DNA of 37,988 bases, taken from NCBI GenBank assembly GCA_964479405.1, contig CAYZMA010000005.1, positions 1-37,988 of the forward strand. Reading direction: 5' to 3'. A program made the position numbers and the translations under genes. Under the pieces are notes generated by a model. That model was given only the letters and a program-made list of their open reading frames with translations, had not been told where the DNA came from and searched no databases. Below are positions 7,398 through 14,822 of this stretch, piece after piece. How positions within the stretch are numbered: the first letter of the stretch is position 1; each line of letters opens with the position of its first letter. The DNA is from JAMCZU01 sp964479405 (lineage in GTDB: Bacteria > Patescibacteriota > UBA1384 > UBA12157 > JAENIV01).

Positions 7398-9320
7398 TTA
7401 GCTCCTTAATTTAGCTTGAAATTTCTCTTCAATAATTTTAATAATATTTTCAAATATTGTATTTGTCTCATCGTCCAACACGGGTCCTTTTAAATCTTGC
7501 AACCAAATATGAAAAGCCAGATTTTTTTTGTTTTCTCCGAATTTATCGGACTTAAATTCATCAAAAAGTTCAACCATTAATATTTTATCATCAATATGTC
7601 GTATAACATCGCTAACAGTATCTGCTTTTATATTATCGCTAACAATAAAAGCTAAATCTCTAACGGTTGGTGGATATTTAGATATTTCAGAATACTGATT
7701 TTGAGAAATCTTTTGAGTAATATCCCCTTCTGTGATATTTACATCCATAATTTCAAATATTATCATTTTTATTTTTCGGCGGATTTTATAAAAATCTAAA
7801 ATCTTTTGATCAATATCTATAATTTCTTTTTTTAATGATAGTTTTTCTTGAGTTTTTTTTAGCATTTGATCTAAATTATTTGTGACTGCCAAACCAACTT
7901 GCCACGATTCTTTACCAGAATAAAAAACTTTACCGACTTCAAAAATAGCAATTTCAGGCGCCCATGGATTTTTAGAAATAGCCGAAAGCAGGGTTGGCAT
8001 AAGTGATGGTCGTAGATACTGCATTTCAACCGATATTGGATTGGTAATTTCTTGACACATTGTAATACTAAATCCAGTTATTTCAATTTGATTTTTCCTA
8101 ATAAGCGATGGTGAATATATTTCTGAAAAACCTATGCTCGCTAGTTCATCTTTTACTAACATTCTTTCTTGCCAATTTTTATTTATTGGAGCTAATTTTA
8201 TTTGAGAAAGTAGATTTGAGTCTATTTTGTCATAGCCATAAATACGAGCAATTTCTTCGGCTAGATCTTGCCAAATTTTAACATCAAATACCCGAAAAGA
8301 CGGAACCGTAACCGTAAGTTTATCATCAATGTTTGATGTTTTAAAATTCAATCTTTCTAAATAATCTTTTATATTTAAAGACGTAATATTAGTTCCCAAT
8401 AATATATTAATATTATCTTGCGTAGTTACTATATTTTGCTCTTTTATATCTTCTGATTTAATATCAATTAACTTACCAATTTTTACTTCCGGACAAGATT
8501 CTTTAATTAAGGATGATGCCAAGTCAGCACCAAATATTGTGTTATTGTAATCCACACCTCGTTCATAGCGATAAGAAGCATCGGTTGTATGGGCTAATTT
8601 CTTTGACGACCGTCGGATTAGTACAGGATTAAATATTGCACTTTGCAGGACAATGGTTTTAGTTTTTGAGTCAACCTCTGTTGAAAAACCACCCATAATG
8701 CCGGCTAGATCATATATTTTTTTCTCGTCCGAAATAACAATAGTGTCTTTGGGTAATTTATGATTTTTACCATCAAGAGTAATAAGTTCTTCGCCTTCAT
8801 AAGTTGTATGAATATTCATTTGGCCATCTTGTATTTTGCTCCAATCAAAAGCATGAAGAGGTTGCCCCATTGCCACCATCACATAGTTGGTAATGTCCAC
8901 AATGTTATTAATTGGTCTAAATCCATAAGCCGTCAAACGTTTTTGAAGCCACTCGGGCGAAGGTTTTATTGTAATGTTGTCAATAATCCTGGCGGTAAAA
9001 CGCGGACAAATTTTTGAGTCAGAAATTGTTACTTTAACATTTTTATCTAAATAGTCTTCATTAATTTTGAGATTTGCCTTTAGCAGACCTATTTGAGATT
9101 TGATTTTTTTATCATAAAGCGCTGCCACTTCGCGAGCAATGCCTAAAATAGAAAGACAATCACCCCGATTAGGATTGATTTCTAAATCTAAGACAAAATC
9201 ATCACCAATTTTCTCAAGCGATTCCACTGTAAAACCAAATGAACTTAAATCATTAGCCAGCTGTTCTGGCGATTTTTCAATTTCAACATAATCCTTAAGC
9301 CAATTGTAAGAAATTTTCAT
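7398..9320 (-). CDS. pheT: Phenylalanyl-tRNA synthetase beta subunit (short form)
   Basis: 640 residues, against about 790 in E. coli. After MKISYNWLKDYVEIEKSPEQ it moves straight to LEINPNRGDCLSILGIAREVAALY, so the N-terminal EMAPII-like tRNA-binding OB domain is missing. B3/B4 editing region (PINNIVDITNYVMVAMGQPLHAFD), B5, the catalytic-like core and a C-terminal FDX-ACB anticodon-binding domain (PPTVRDLAFIVSDN) are recognisable. It should pair with the alpha subunit PheS, which is not in the window, although pheS and pheT are usually adjacent. A weak GAAG precedes the ATG. Confidence 0.95.
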   Translation of the reverse strand: MKISYNWLKDYVEIEKSPEQLANDLSSFGFTVESLEKIGDDFVLDLEINPNRGDCLSILGIAREVAALYDKKIKSQIGLLKANLKINEDYLDKNVKVTISDSKICPRFTARIIDNITIKPSPEWLQKRLTAYGFRPINNIVDITNYVMVAMGQPLHAFDWSKIQDGQMNIHTTYEGEELITLDGKNHKLPKDTIVISDEKKIYDLAGIMGGFSTEVDSKTKTIVLQSAIFNPVLIRRSSKKLAHTTDASYRYERGVDYNNTIFGADLASSLIKESCPEVKIGKLIDIKSEDIKEQNIVTTQDNINILLGTNITSLNIKDYLERLNFKTSNIDDKLTVTVPSFRVFDVKIWQDLAEEIARIYGYDKIDSNLLSQIKLAPINKNWQERMLVKDELASIGFSEIYSPSLIRKNQIEITGFSITMCQEITNPISVEMQYLRPSLMPTLLSAISKNPWAPEIAIFEVGKVFYSGKESWQVGLAVTNNLDQMLKKTQEKLSLKKEIIDIDQKILDFYKIRRKIKMIIFEIMDVNITEGDITQKISQNQYSEISKYPPTVRDLAFIVSDNIKADTVSDVIRHIDDKILMVELFDEFKSDKFGENKKNLAFHIWLQDLKGPVLDDETNTIFENIIKIIEEKFQAKLRS

Positions 9321-9323
9321 CTA

Positions 9324-9692
9324 TTACTTCTTTCTAAAATATAATTCTATCATTAAGACGGCTAAAATAAACAAAACAGCTACCCACCAACTTAAAACCT
9401 TAATCTGGAAAAGAAACAATAACCCAGTTAAAGCGATGCCCATTAAAACTGATTGTCGCAGTGTCGGCAAAAGGTGAGCAAAAATAACTTCACGGTTACT
9501 GGCCCAAATTTTTAAATAAAAACCAATAACCCCAAAAAATGACATCCAAAACAGAAAAAAAGAAAAATAAAGTAAGAATATCATCCAGACTGGACTGGTG
9601 TATGGATTAACATTGAAAAAAATTAAACTCAAAAGTCCAAAAGACAAAAACAAGGTTAGATACAAGCTAAAAAGATAAATCCTTAAAACCAT
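9324..9692 (-). CDS. Small multi-pass membrane protein of unknown function
   Basis: 122 residues, almost all hydrophobic, with about four membrane segments (near residues 5-27, 34-60, 84-98 and 100-116) and the polar segment ASNREVIFAHLLPTLRQSVLMG between the second and third. I do not recognise an enzymatic family. The NREVxxxxLLPTLRQ segment appears to recur in uncharacterised Patescibacteria membrane proteins, but that is from memory. Its ATG overlaps the rbfA stop (TAATG), so it is translationally coupled to rbfA, and pheT follows after three bases. Confidence 0.75.
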   Translation of the reverse strand: MVLRIYLFSLYLTLFLSFGLLSLIFFNVNPYTSPVWMIFLLYFSFFLFWMSFFGVIGFYLKIWASNREVIFAHLLPTLRQSVLMGIALTGLLFLFQIKVLSWWVAVLFILAVLMIELYFRKK

Positions 9693-10033
9693 TAGTTGAC
9701 CTCTTTGTCTTTTATTTCTTCTAATAATTCTTCAACTTTGACCACATTTTCCAAACTATCATCTCTAACAAAAGTAAGTCTGGGTGTAAACTTCATTCTA
9801 AGACGCCGACCTAAAATATGCTGAAATTGTTTAGTTTTTAAATTTAAAACTTTTAAAACTTCTTTTTCAGAAGTTAAGTCTAGACAAGAAATGTAGACTT
9901 TTGCTTCTTTTAAATCCGGCTGAACAATAACATCAATTAAAGTAACAATGCCAAATTTATTATCTAAAGCTTCTCTAATTAAAGGAGCCAGTTCTTTTTT
10001 AAGAACTACGGCTACCTGTTGAACCCTTCTCAT
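9692..10033 (-). CDS. rbfA: 30S ribosome-binding factor A
   Basis: 113 residues with the RbfA KH-like fold: MRRVQQVAVVLKKELAPLI, then VTLIDVIVQPDLKEAKVYIS, and LGRRLRMKFTPRLTFVRDDS near residues 73-93. It matures the 5' end of 16S rRNA and binds free 30S subunits. No SD is present. A promoter with an extended -10 box lies exactly 6 nt before the ATG, so the message is probably leaderless. It leads rbfA-membrane protein-pheT-aspS-dacA. Confidence 0.93.
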   Translation of the reverse strand: MRRVQQVAVVLKKELAPLIREALDNKFGIVTLIDVIVQPDLKEAKVYISCLDLTSEKEVLKVLNLKTKQFQHILGRRLRMKFTPRLTFVRDDSLENVVKVEELLEEIKDKEVN

Positions 10034-10039
10034 AATCTA

Positions 10040-10068
10040 AATTTACCATAAAAATAGTCGTATTGCAA
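10040..10068 (-). promoter_or_regulatory. rbfA promoter, probably giving leaderless mRNA
   Basis: On the minus strand: -35 TTGCAA (10068-10063), 17-nt spacer, extended -10 TGG-TAAATT (10045-10040), then TAGATT and the rbfA ATG at 10033. The six-base gap and TGG-TAAAWT box repeat the leuS arrangement. Confidence 0.6.
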
Positions 10069-10083
10069 AAAGAGAGCGTTAAA

Positions 10084-10560
10084 TTATCGCTTTGCCCATT
10101 GAGGCGCGCGACGAGCACCTTTGAGTCCCGGTTTTTTTCGTTCTTTCATTCGCGGATCGCGGGTTAAAAAACCCTCAACTTTAAGAGTTTTTTTAAGTTC
10201 TGGATCCATTTTAATTATTGCCCTTGAAATTCCAAGTCTAATAGCTTCAAGTTGAGCTGAAAGACCGCCCCCGGAAACTTTCACAAAGCAGTCAACTTTT
10301 TGATCAAAGTTTGCTTTTTTCAAAGGTTCGGTATAAATACGATTTGGGTTTGGAATGTCTTGGGTGTTAATTACAAATTTACCTGTTCCTGGAATAACTT
10401 TAACTCTAGCAATAGCAGTTTTTCGGCGACCAATCGCCAAAACACCTTTTTTATCTTTGACAACTTCTTTTTCCTCTACAACTGGCGGATTTTCAACTTT
10501 CTCAACTTTTTCAACAATTACTTTTTCTTTTTTGATTTTAGGTTTTTTACTTTCTGCCAT
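10084..10560 (-). CDS. rpsI: 30S ribosomal protein S9
   Basis: 158 residues from ATG 10560. S9 binds the 3' domain of 16S rRNA, and its C-terminal tail (GLKGARRAPQWAKR) reaches the decoding site. The core starts near residue 41 with GVLAIGRRKTAIARVKVIPG. It is preceded by about 40 residues of Lys/Glu/Val low complexity (KIKKEKVIVEKVEKVE) not found in typical S9. An ATG four codons upstream (10572) overlaps the end of rplM. I prefer 10560 because AGGA lies 12 nt before it, whereas it abuts the earlier ATG. It is the last gene of the alpha cluster here. Confidence 0.95.
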   Translation of the reverse strand: MAESKKPKIKKEKVIVEKVEKVENPPVVEEKEVVKDKKGVLAIGRRKTAIARVKVIPGTGKFVINTQDIPNPNRIYTEPLKKANFDQKVDCFVKVSGGGLSAQLEAIRLGISRAIIKMDPELKKTLKVEGFLTRDPRMKERKKPGLKGARRAPQWAKR

Positions 10561-10561
10561 T

Positions 10562-10999
10562 TTAGCTTTCATTCCTAATTTCTAGATTTTTTATCCAAAT
10601 TTTTCTTAATTTATTCTTTGGCAACATACCCCAAACAGCGCGTTTTATAACTTCGCCTGGATTTTTTTTGAAAATATCGTTATAACTTAAAGTTTTTAAA
10701 TGCCCTAAATAACCAGAATGGCTGTAATACATTTTTTTGGTTTCTTTTCCACCAGTTACTTTAATTTTAGAAGCGTTCAAAATCAATACTTTGTCCCCCA
10801 TTGCCAGATAAGGCTGAAATGAAGGTTTGTCCTTACCCCGAAGAATAACTGCAATTTCAGTTGCCAAACGACCTAAAATTTTCCCATCGGCATCAATCGT
10901 GTGGGTTTTAATTTCAAGTTTATTTTTTAATTTTTGTACCGGTTTTTTCAGTTTTGACTGGATTTTGACCGGTTTTTTTGTCTGTGCTTGTATTGGCAT
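10562..10999 (-). CDS. rplM: 50S ribosomal protein L13
   Basis: 145 residues. The conserved L13 body begins near residue 31 (KTHTIDADGKILGRLATEIA) and includes GDKVLILNASKIKVTGGKE and RAVWGMLPKNKL. About 30 basic residues precede it, rich in Lys and Gln. This extension is probably real. AAGGA sits 7 nt before the ATG at 10999, and no start codon exists nearer the conserved body. As a result the first 80 nt are shared with the 3' end of rplQ in another frame. Confidence 0.95.
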   Translation of the reverse strand: MPIQAQTKKPVKIQSKLKKPVQKLKNKLEIKTHTIDADGKILGRLATEIAVILRGKDKPSFQPYLAMGDKVLILNASKIKVTGGKETKKMYYSHSGYLGHLKTLSYNDIFKKNPGEVIKRAVWGMLPKNKLRKIWIKNLEIRNES

Positions 11000-11390
11000 T
11001 TTTATCCTTTTTATTTGATATTTTGGTTTCTACGACTGGTGGCAATACTTCGCCTTCTTTTAATTTAAGCATTACTAGAGGAGCCGAATCACCTAATCTT
11101 TGCCCTAATTTATATGAAAGTATAAAACCTGAATTTGTTTTTTTGTATCTTGGAACCATTACTTCAAAAACTTTTTTGGTTGCTTTTTTATCAAAAAGAT
11201 AGGCTAAAAGTAATCTACGAGAGGCTAAATCGTTTTTTTTAGCCTTGTAAATTAAATGCTCAACCACCGCTTTTACCTCTTTCGCTTTTGCCTTGGTAGT
11301 TGTAATTTCTTCATACAAAATCAAGGAAGTTGCTAAATTCCGAAGGAGCGATCGACGTGGATCTTTTTTTCTTGAAAGAGAATTTGCCAT
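10920..11390 (-). CDS. rplQ: 50S ribosomal protein L17
   Basis: 156 residues. The L17 core (about residues 1-116) shows LSRKKDPRRSLLRNLATSLI, EITTTKAKAKEVKAVVEHLI and a central RRLLLAYLFDKKATKKVFEV, ending in DSAPLVMLKL. A basic, Thr/Lys-rich tail of about 40 residues follows (TSTDKKTGQNPVKTEKTG). That tail is coded over the start of rplM in a different frame. A weak AAGAAG lies upstream of the ATG. It directly follows rpoA, as in the classical alpha operon. Confidence 0.95.
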   Translation of the reverse strand: MANSLSRKKDPRRSLLRNLATSLILYEEITTTKAKAKEVKAVVEHLIYKAKKNDLASRRLLLAYLFDKKATKKVFEVMVPRYKKTNSGFILSYKLGQRLGDSAPLVMLKLKEGEVLPPVVETKISNKKDKNANTSTDKKTGQNPVKTEKTGTKIKK

Positions 11391-11392
11391 TT

Positions 11393-12178
11393 TTACTTCT
11401 TTGTTACTTTTTTAACAGTTTTTTTCGAGATTTTTACTTTTTCTTTTTTTGGCGCTTTTTCTGTTTTTACTACTTCAACATCTGCTTCACAAGCTTTTTC
11501 AATTAAAGAAAAATGTTCAACTAAAATTTTTGTCGCCGTACCTAAGGCAACTGATGGCTCAATTGAACCGTCAGTGGTAATTTCCATCATCAGTTTATCA
11601 AAGTTTGTCATTCCACCCACCCGAGTATTTTCAACTTCATAATGAACTTTTTTAACTGGTGTAAAAATAGAATCAATAGAAATTGTGCCAATCGGCAATT
11701 TTTCGTCTTTACGTTTTTCAATTGGGACATAGCCACGACCGCGCATAACTGTAATTTCCATTTTCAAAGTTCCGCCCTTGCCAACATTGGCGATAAAAGC
11801 AGAGGTGTTGACAACTTTACAGTCTGCATTTTCAGCAAAATCTTGAGCCGTCACATCTTTTGGACCTTTGACTTGTAATTTTAAAACAACCGGTTCATCC
11901 GAATTCATTTTAAATCTTAAGGTTTTAAGATTTAAAATAATTTCCACAATATCTTCCTTTACTTTTAGTAAAGTGGCAAATTGATGAGTCGCCCCGTCAA
12001 TTTTAACCGAAGTAATAGCAGAACCTTCAAGGGACGAAAGTAATATTCGTCTTAAAGAGTTGCCAATTGTTACTCCGTAACCGGGTGAAAGAGGCTCAAC
12101 CTCAAAAATACCCTTGTTGTCAACTTGTTCAATTGTTTTAATTTTAACCAATTCGGTTTCTGGTAATGTGTAAGCCAT
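11393..12178 (-). CDS. rpoA: RNA polymerase alpha subunit without C-terminal domain
   Basis: 261 residues, against about 329 in E. coli. The N-terminal assembly domain is complete (PGYGVTIGNSLRRILLSSLEGSAI, VMRGRGYVPIEKRKDEKLPIGTISIDS, NTRVGGMTNFDKLMMEI, LVEHFSLIEKACEAD). After about residue 237 there is only a Lys-rich tail (KTEKAPKKEKVKISKK) and no helix-hairpin-helix domain for UP elements or activators. Dimerisation and assembly of beta and beta' should be intact. The stop is clean and rplQ follows immediately, so this is not an assembly break. AAAGGA precedes the ATG. Confidence 0.95.
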   Translation of the reverse strand: MAYTLPETELVKIKTIEQVDNKGIFEVEPLSPGYGVTIGNSLRRILLSSLEGSAITSVKIDGATHQFATLLKVKEDIVEIILNLKTLRFKMNSDEPVVLKLQVKGPKDVTAQDFAENADCKVVNTSAFIANVGKGGTLKMEITVMRGRGYVPIEKRKDEKLPIGTISIDSIFTPVKKVHYEVENTRVGGMTNFDKLMMEITTDGSIEPSVALGTATKILVEHFSLIEKACEADVEVVKTEKAPKKEKVKISKKTVKKVTKK

Positions 12179-12195
12179 ATTATTTCCTTTCGCTC

Positions 12196-12211
12196 CCCCG
12201 CCAAGGCGGGG
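12196..12211. repeat. GC-rich hairpin between rpsD and rpoA
   Basis: CCCCGCC-AA-GGCGGGG forms a strong hairpin in the 38-nt gap between the rpsD stop and the rpoA ATG, next to the rpoA ribosome-binding site. No T-tract follows on either strand, so it is not a standard terminator. It may be a dispersed palindrome or affect rpoA translation. Confidence 0.55.
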
Positions 12212-12216
12212 CAGGT

Positions 12217-12813
12217 TTATCTACTATAAAATTCTGTGATTAATTGTTCGTCAATATCCGATTCAATTTCGGTTCGCTCCGGCAGTCTTAAAATTTCCGC
12301 CGTTTGTTCTTTTGCTTCCAGTTTTAGCCATTTCGGCATAACAGTTTTAACTGGTGAGACGCTTTTTTTGTCTTTTGGCGAAATTTTATCTCCCGGCTCC
12401 AAAACGATTGACGGGATATTGGCAATTTTATTATTTAATTTAATTTTTCTATGCAAAACAATTTGTCTGGCTTGAGCGCGAGAAGTTGCCCAACCTAAAC
12501 GATAGATAACGTTATCAAGTCTAATTTCCAAAAGTTTAAGTAACTCACTGCCGGTAGCTGTTTTTGACTTTGAGGCAGTTGTAAATATTTTGGCAAATTG
12601 TCGCTCGCGCAAACCATATTCAGTTTTGGCTTTTTGTTTTTCGGCTAGCTGAATGCCATACTCTGATTTACGAGGCGGTCTTGATTTTGCTCCCTGACCA
12701 CCGGGGGCGTAATTTCTACGAGTAACAGCACATTTTGGCGAAAGACAACGTTCACCTTTTAAAAACAACTTTGTGCCAAATTTTCTACATTGACGGCAAT
12801 TATTATTATCCAT
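12217..12813 (-). CDS. rpsD: 30S ribosomal protein S4
   Basis: 198 residues. S4 starts 30S assembly on the 5' domain of 16S rRNA. The N-terminus carries four cysteines (C6, C9, C23, C28) in the zinc-binding arrangement. The S4 RNA-binding domain (RLDNVIYRLGWATSRAQARQ, VLHRKIKLNNKIANIPS) covers about residues 96-160. GGAG precedes the ATG. It lies between rpsK and rpoA in the standard alpha-operon order. Confidence 0.97.
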   Translation of the reverse strand: MDNNNCRQCRKFGTKLFLKGERCLSPKCAVTRRNYAPGGQGAKSRPPRKSEYGIQLAEKQKAKTEYGLRERQFAKIFTTASKSKTATGSELLKLLEIRLDNVIYRLGWATSRAQARQIVLHRKIKLNNKIANIPSIVLEPGDKISPKDKKSVSPVKTVMPKWLKLEAKEQTAEILRLPERTEIESDIDEQLITEFYSR

Positions 12814-12815
12814 AA

Positions 12816-13199
12816 TTAAATTCTCCGTGCTTTCTTAGCCCGAGTACCATTGTGAGGAATGGGCGTAATATCTTTGATTTGGGTAATTTTAATTCCCTGA
12901 CCATTTAAAGCTCTAGCAGCCGCTTCACGACCGGAACCAACACCAGAAATTCTAACCTGCGCTTCGCTAATTTCATAGGCTTTAGCTTTATCAAGAGCAT
13001 TCCTAACGGCAGTTTGAGCCGCATATGGAGTGGTTTTCTTAGTTCCCTTGAAACCGGCTGAACCGGCGCTGGCCCAAGATAAAACATTGCCATTATCATC
13101 GGTAACGGTAATAATTGAATTATTAAAAGAAGACTGGATAAAAATTATCGCTTTCTGAACTTTACGGATAGTTTTTTTCTTTTTAATTTGTTTAGCCAT
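12816..13199 (-). CDS. rpsK: 30S ribosomal protein S11
   Basis: 127 residues. S11 lies on the 30S platform and contacts the Shine-Dalgarno helix. Conserved blocks include IQSSFNNSIITVTDDNGNVL, SAGSAGFKGTKKTTPYAAQ and the C-terminal ITPIPHNGTRAKKARRI. GAGGAG lies upstream of the ATG with a slightly long spacer. It is two bases from rpsD and 35 bases from rpsM. Confidence 0.97.
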   Translation of the reverse strand: MAKQIKKKKTIRKVQKAIIFIQSSFNNSIITVTDDNGNVLSWASAGSAGFKGTKKTTPYAAQTAVRNALDKAKAYEISEAQVRISGVGSGREAAARALNGQGIKITQIKDITPIPHNGTRAKKARRI

Positions 13200-13234
13200 T
13201 TTATCGCTTTACTCCTCAATGTGAAATAAATATT

Positions 13235-13621
13235 TTACGTCTTTTCAGCTGATTTTTTGCGTCCTGAACCAACAGTTACTCGTTTTCCTCTTTTAGTTCG
13301 GGCATTAGTTTTGGTTCTTTGACCCCGAACTGGAAGATTTTTAGAATGTCTTGAACCTCGGAAACTGCCGATTTCTTGTAATCTTTTAATATTTGACGAA
13401 ATTTCCATTTTTAAATCGCCTTCAACCTTATAATTTTTACCGATCACTTCGCGAATTCTTTCCATATCTTGGGAAGTTAGATCGGATACTTTAATATTTG
13501 GTTTGACATTAGCCTGTTTTAAAATTTTTCGCGCCAAAGGCAAACCTACCCCTTTAATATAAGGTAGCGAATATTCAACATGTTTATTGTCAGGTATATT
13601 GACTCCGGCGATTCTGGCCAT
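13235..13621 (-). CDS. rpsM: 30S ribosomal protein S13
   Basis: 128 residues. S13 sits in the 30S head and contacts the P-site tRNA and bridge B1. It begins MARIAGVNIPDNKHVEYSL, with the helix-two-turn-helix region through GVGLPLARKILKQANV and the basic C-terminal tail FRGSRHSKNLPVRGQRTKTN. A clear GAGGAG precedes the ATG. It follows rpmJ. Confidence 0.97.
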   Translation of the reverse strand: MARIAGVNIPDNKHVEYSLPYIKGVGLPLARKILKQANVKPNIKVSDLTSQDMERIREVIGKNYKVEGDLKMEISSNIKRLQEIGSFRGSRHSKNLPVRGQRTKTNARTKRGKRVTVGSGRKKSAEKT

Positions 13622-13631
13622 TATTTACTCC

Positions 13632-13745
13632 TCAACCCTGTCTTTGTTTATGTTTGGGATTATCGCAAATAACCCTCACCACACCTTGGCGACGAATTAT
13701 TTTGCACTTTTGACAAATTTTTTTGACTGATGGTCTAACTTTCAT
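13632..13745 (-). CDS. rpmJ: 50S ribosomal protein L36
   Basis: 37 residues, read by hand: it begins MKVRPSVKKICQKCKIIRR and ends CDNPKHKQRQG. The zinc ligands are C11, C14, C27 and H32, the C+ type of L36. The position between infA and rpsM is standard. No clear SD precedes the ATG; the upstream sequence is a T/A-rich stretch that follows a small inverted repeat. Confidence 0.96.
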   Translation of the reverse strand: MKVRPSVKKICQKCKIIRRQGVVRVICDNPKHKQRQG

Positions 13746-13767
13746 AATTTTTTTAAAAAATTTCCGC

Positions 13768-13783
13768 GATCGACTTGTCGATC
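13768..13783. repeat. Perfect inverted repeat between infA and rpmJ
   Basis: GATCGAC-TT-GTCGATC is a perfect 7-bp inverted repeat in the 43-nt gap, 22 bases upstream of the rpmJ start and just after the infA stop. A T-run follows on the minus strand only after seven further bases, so it is at best a weak terminator. It could be an RNA hairpin that sets rpmJ expression. Confidence 0.5.
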
Positions 13784-13788
13784 TATAA

Positions 13789-14001
13789 TTACAGTCTCCG
13801 TGTTATTCTACCTTTGGTTAAATCATAAGGCGAAAATTCAATTTGAACCTTGTCGCCCGGCAAAATTTTAATATAATGCATTCTAATTTTACCCGAAACA
13901 TGAGCCAAAATTATCTCACCATTTTCTAAACTAACCCGAAAATTAGCGTTCGGTAGCGCCTCTGAAACTTCCCCTTCTAAGACAATTTTTTCTTTATCCA
14001 T
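13789..14001 (-). CDS. infA: Translation initiation factor IF-1
   Basis: 70 residues with an S1-like OB fold: MDKEKIVLEGEVSEALPNAN, VSLENGEIILAHVSGKIRMH and KILPGDKVQIEFSPYDLTKG, ending GRITRRL. It binds the 30S A site during initiation. An in-frame TTG two codons earlier is possible, but the ATG at 14001 fits the family length. The upstream SD is weak (GAAAG). The gene lies between map and rpmJ. Confidence 0.96.
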   Translation of the reverse strand: MDKEKIVLEGEVSEALPNANFRVSLENGEIILAHVSGKIRMHYIKILPGDKVQIEFSPYDLTKGRITRRL

Positions 14002-14072
14002 TAACAACTTTCACACAATTGATAACTACAATTTATTAGTAGTAAAACTACTCTTAATTTAACATATATACT

Positions 14073-14822
14073 TTATTTTGTCAATATTTCAGCGCCATCT
14101 TTGGTAATAGCGATTGTGTGTTCAAAATGGGCCGAAAGTGATTTATCGGAAGTTACAACCGTCCAATGATCACTTAAGATTTTTACATGCCAATCACCCA
14201 TTGCCACCATCGGCTCAATTGCCAATGTCATGCCTTCTTCTAAAATTGGACCAGTGCCATATTGACCGTAATTTGGAATTGGCGGAGCTTCTTGTAAAGC
14301 GCGGCCGACACCGTGACCCACCAGATCGCGAATGACACTAAAACCAACTTTTTCCACTGTTTTTTGGATGGCATTTTGAACATCACCCAGATGAACGCCG
14401 GGTTGGCAGAGTTTGATGCCTTCAAAAAGAGATTTTAATGTTACGTCCAGTAATTTCTTAATTTCTGGTGAAATTTCATCTCCAACTACGCAAGTTAAAG
14501 CCGTATCGGTGTGAAATCCTTGGTAGTAGACCCCCAAATCCAGACCTACAACATCGCCATTTTTTAAGACGCGATTACTTGGAATACCGTGAACAACTTC
14601 TTCATTTACAGAAATACAAATTGACCCGGGATAATTTTGATAACCTTTAAAAGACGGTTTCGCCCCAGCTTCAATGATTAATTTTTCAGCCATTTTATCT
14701 AAATATGCGGTTGTGACGCCTTCTTTAACCTGATTTTTTAGATAATTTAAAATACGACTGGCAATTTTTCCTCCCAGTCGCATCTTGGCAATTTCTTGTT
14801 CTGATTTCAGTTCAATCTTCAT
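14073..14822 (-). CDS. map: Methionine aminopeptidase, type I
   Basis: 249 residues. It removes the initiator methionine from nascent proteins. The pita-bread fold shows all metal and substrate residues: H78 (EEVVHGIPS), D95 and D106 (VGLDLGVYYQGFHTDTA), H170 (VGHGVGR), E203 (LAIEPMV) and E234 (HFEHTIAI). No N-terminal zinc finger is present. Its ATG overlaps the adk TGA stop (ATGA), so the two are translationally coupled. Confidence 0.97.
   Translation of the reverse strand: MKIELKSEQEIAKMRLGGKIASRILNYLKNQVKEGVTTAYLDKMAEKLIIEAGAKPSFKGYQNYPGSICISVNEEVVHGIPSNRVLKNGDVVGLDLGVYYQGFHTDTALTCVVGDEISPEIKKLLDVTLKSLFEGIKLCQPGVHLGDVQNAIQKTVEKVGFSVIRDLVGHGVGRALQEAPPIPNYGQYGTGPILEEGMTLAIEPMVAMGDWHVKILSDHWTVVTSDKSLSAHFEHTIAITKDGAEILTK

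Noticed and set aside
8602..8614. Copy of the PaaX operator (13 identical bases with 5118-5130) inside pheT
   Set aside because: The right arm of the palindrome is missing, and the site is inside a coding region far from any start. Probably chance.
10300..10585. Plus-strand Phe/Asn- or Ser/Thr-rich frames opposite rpsI
   Set aside because: They are antisense shadows of the Lys/Glu-rich S9 extension and have no ribosome-binding site.
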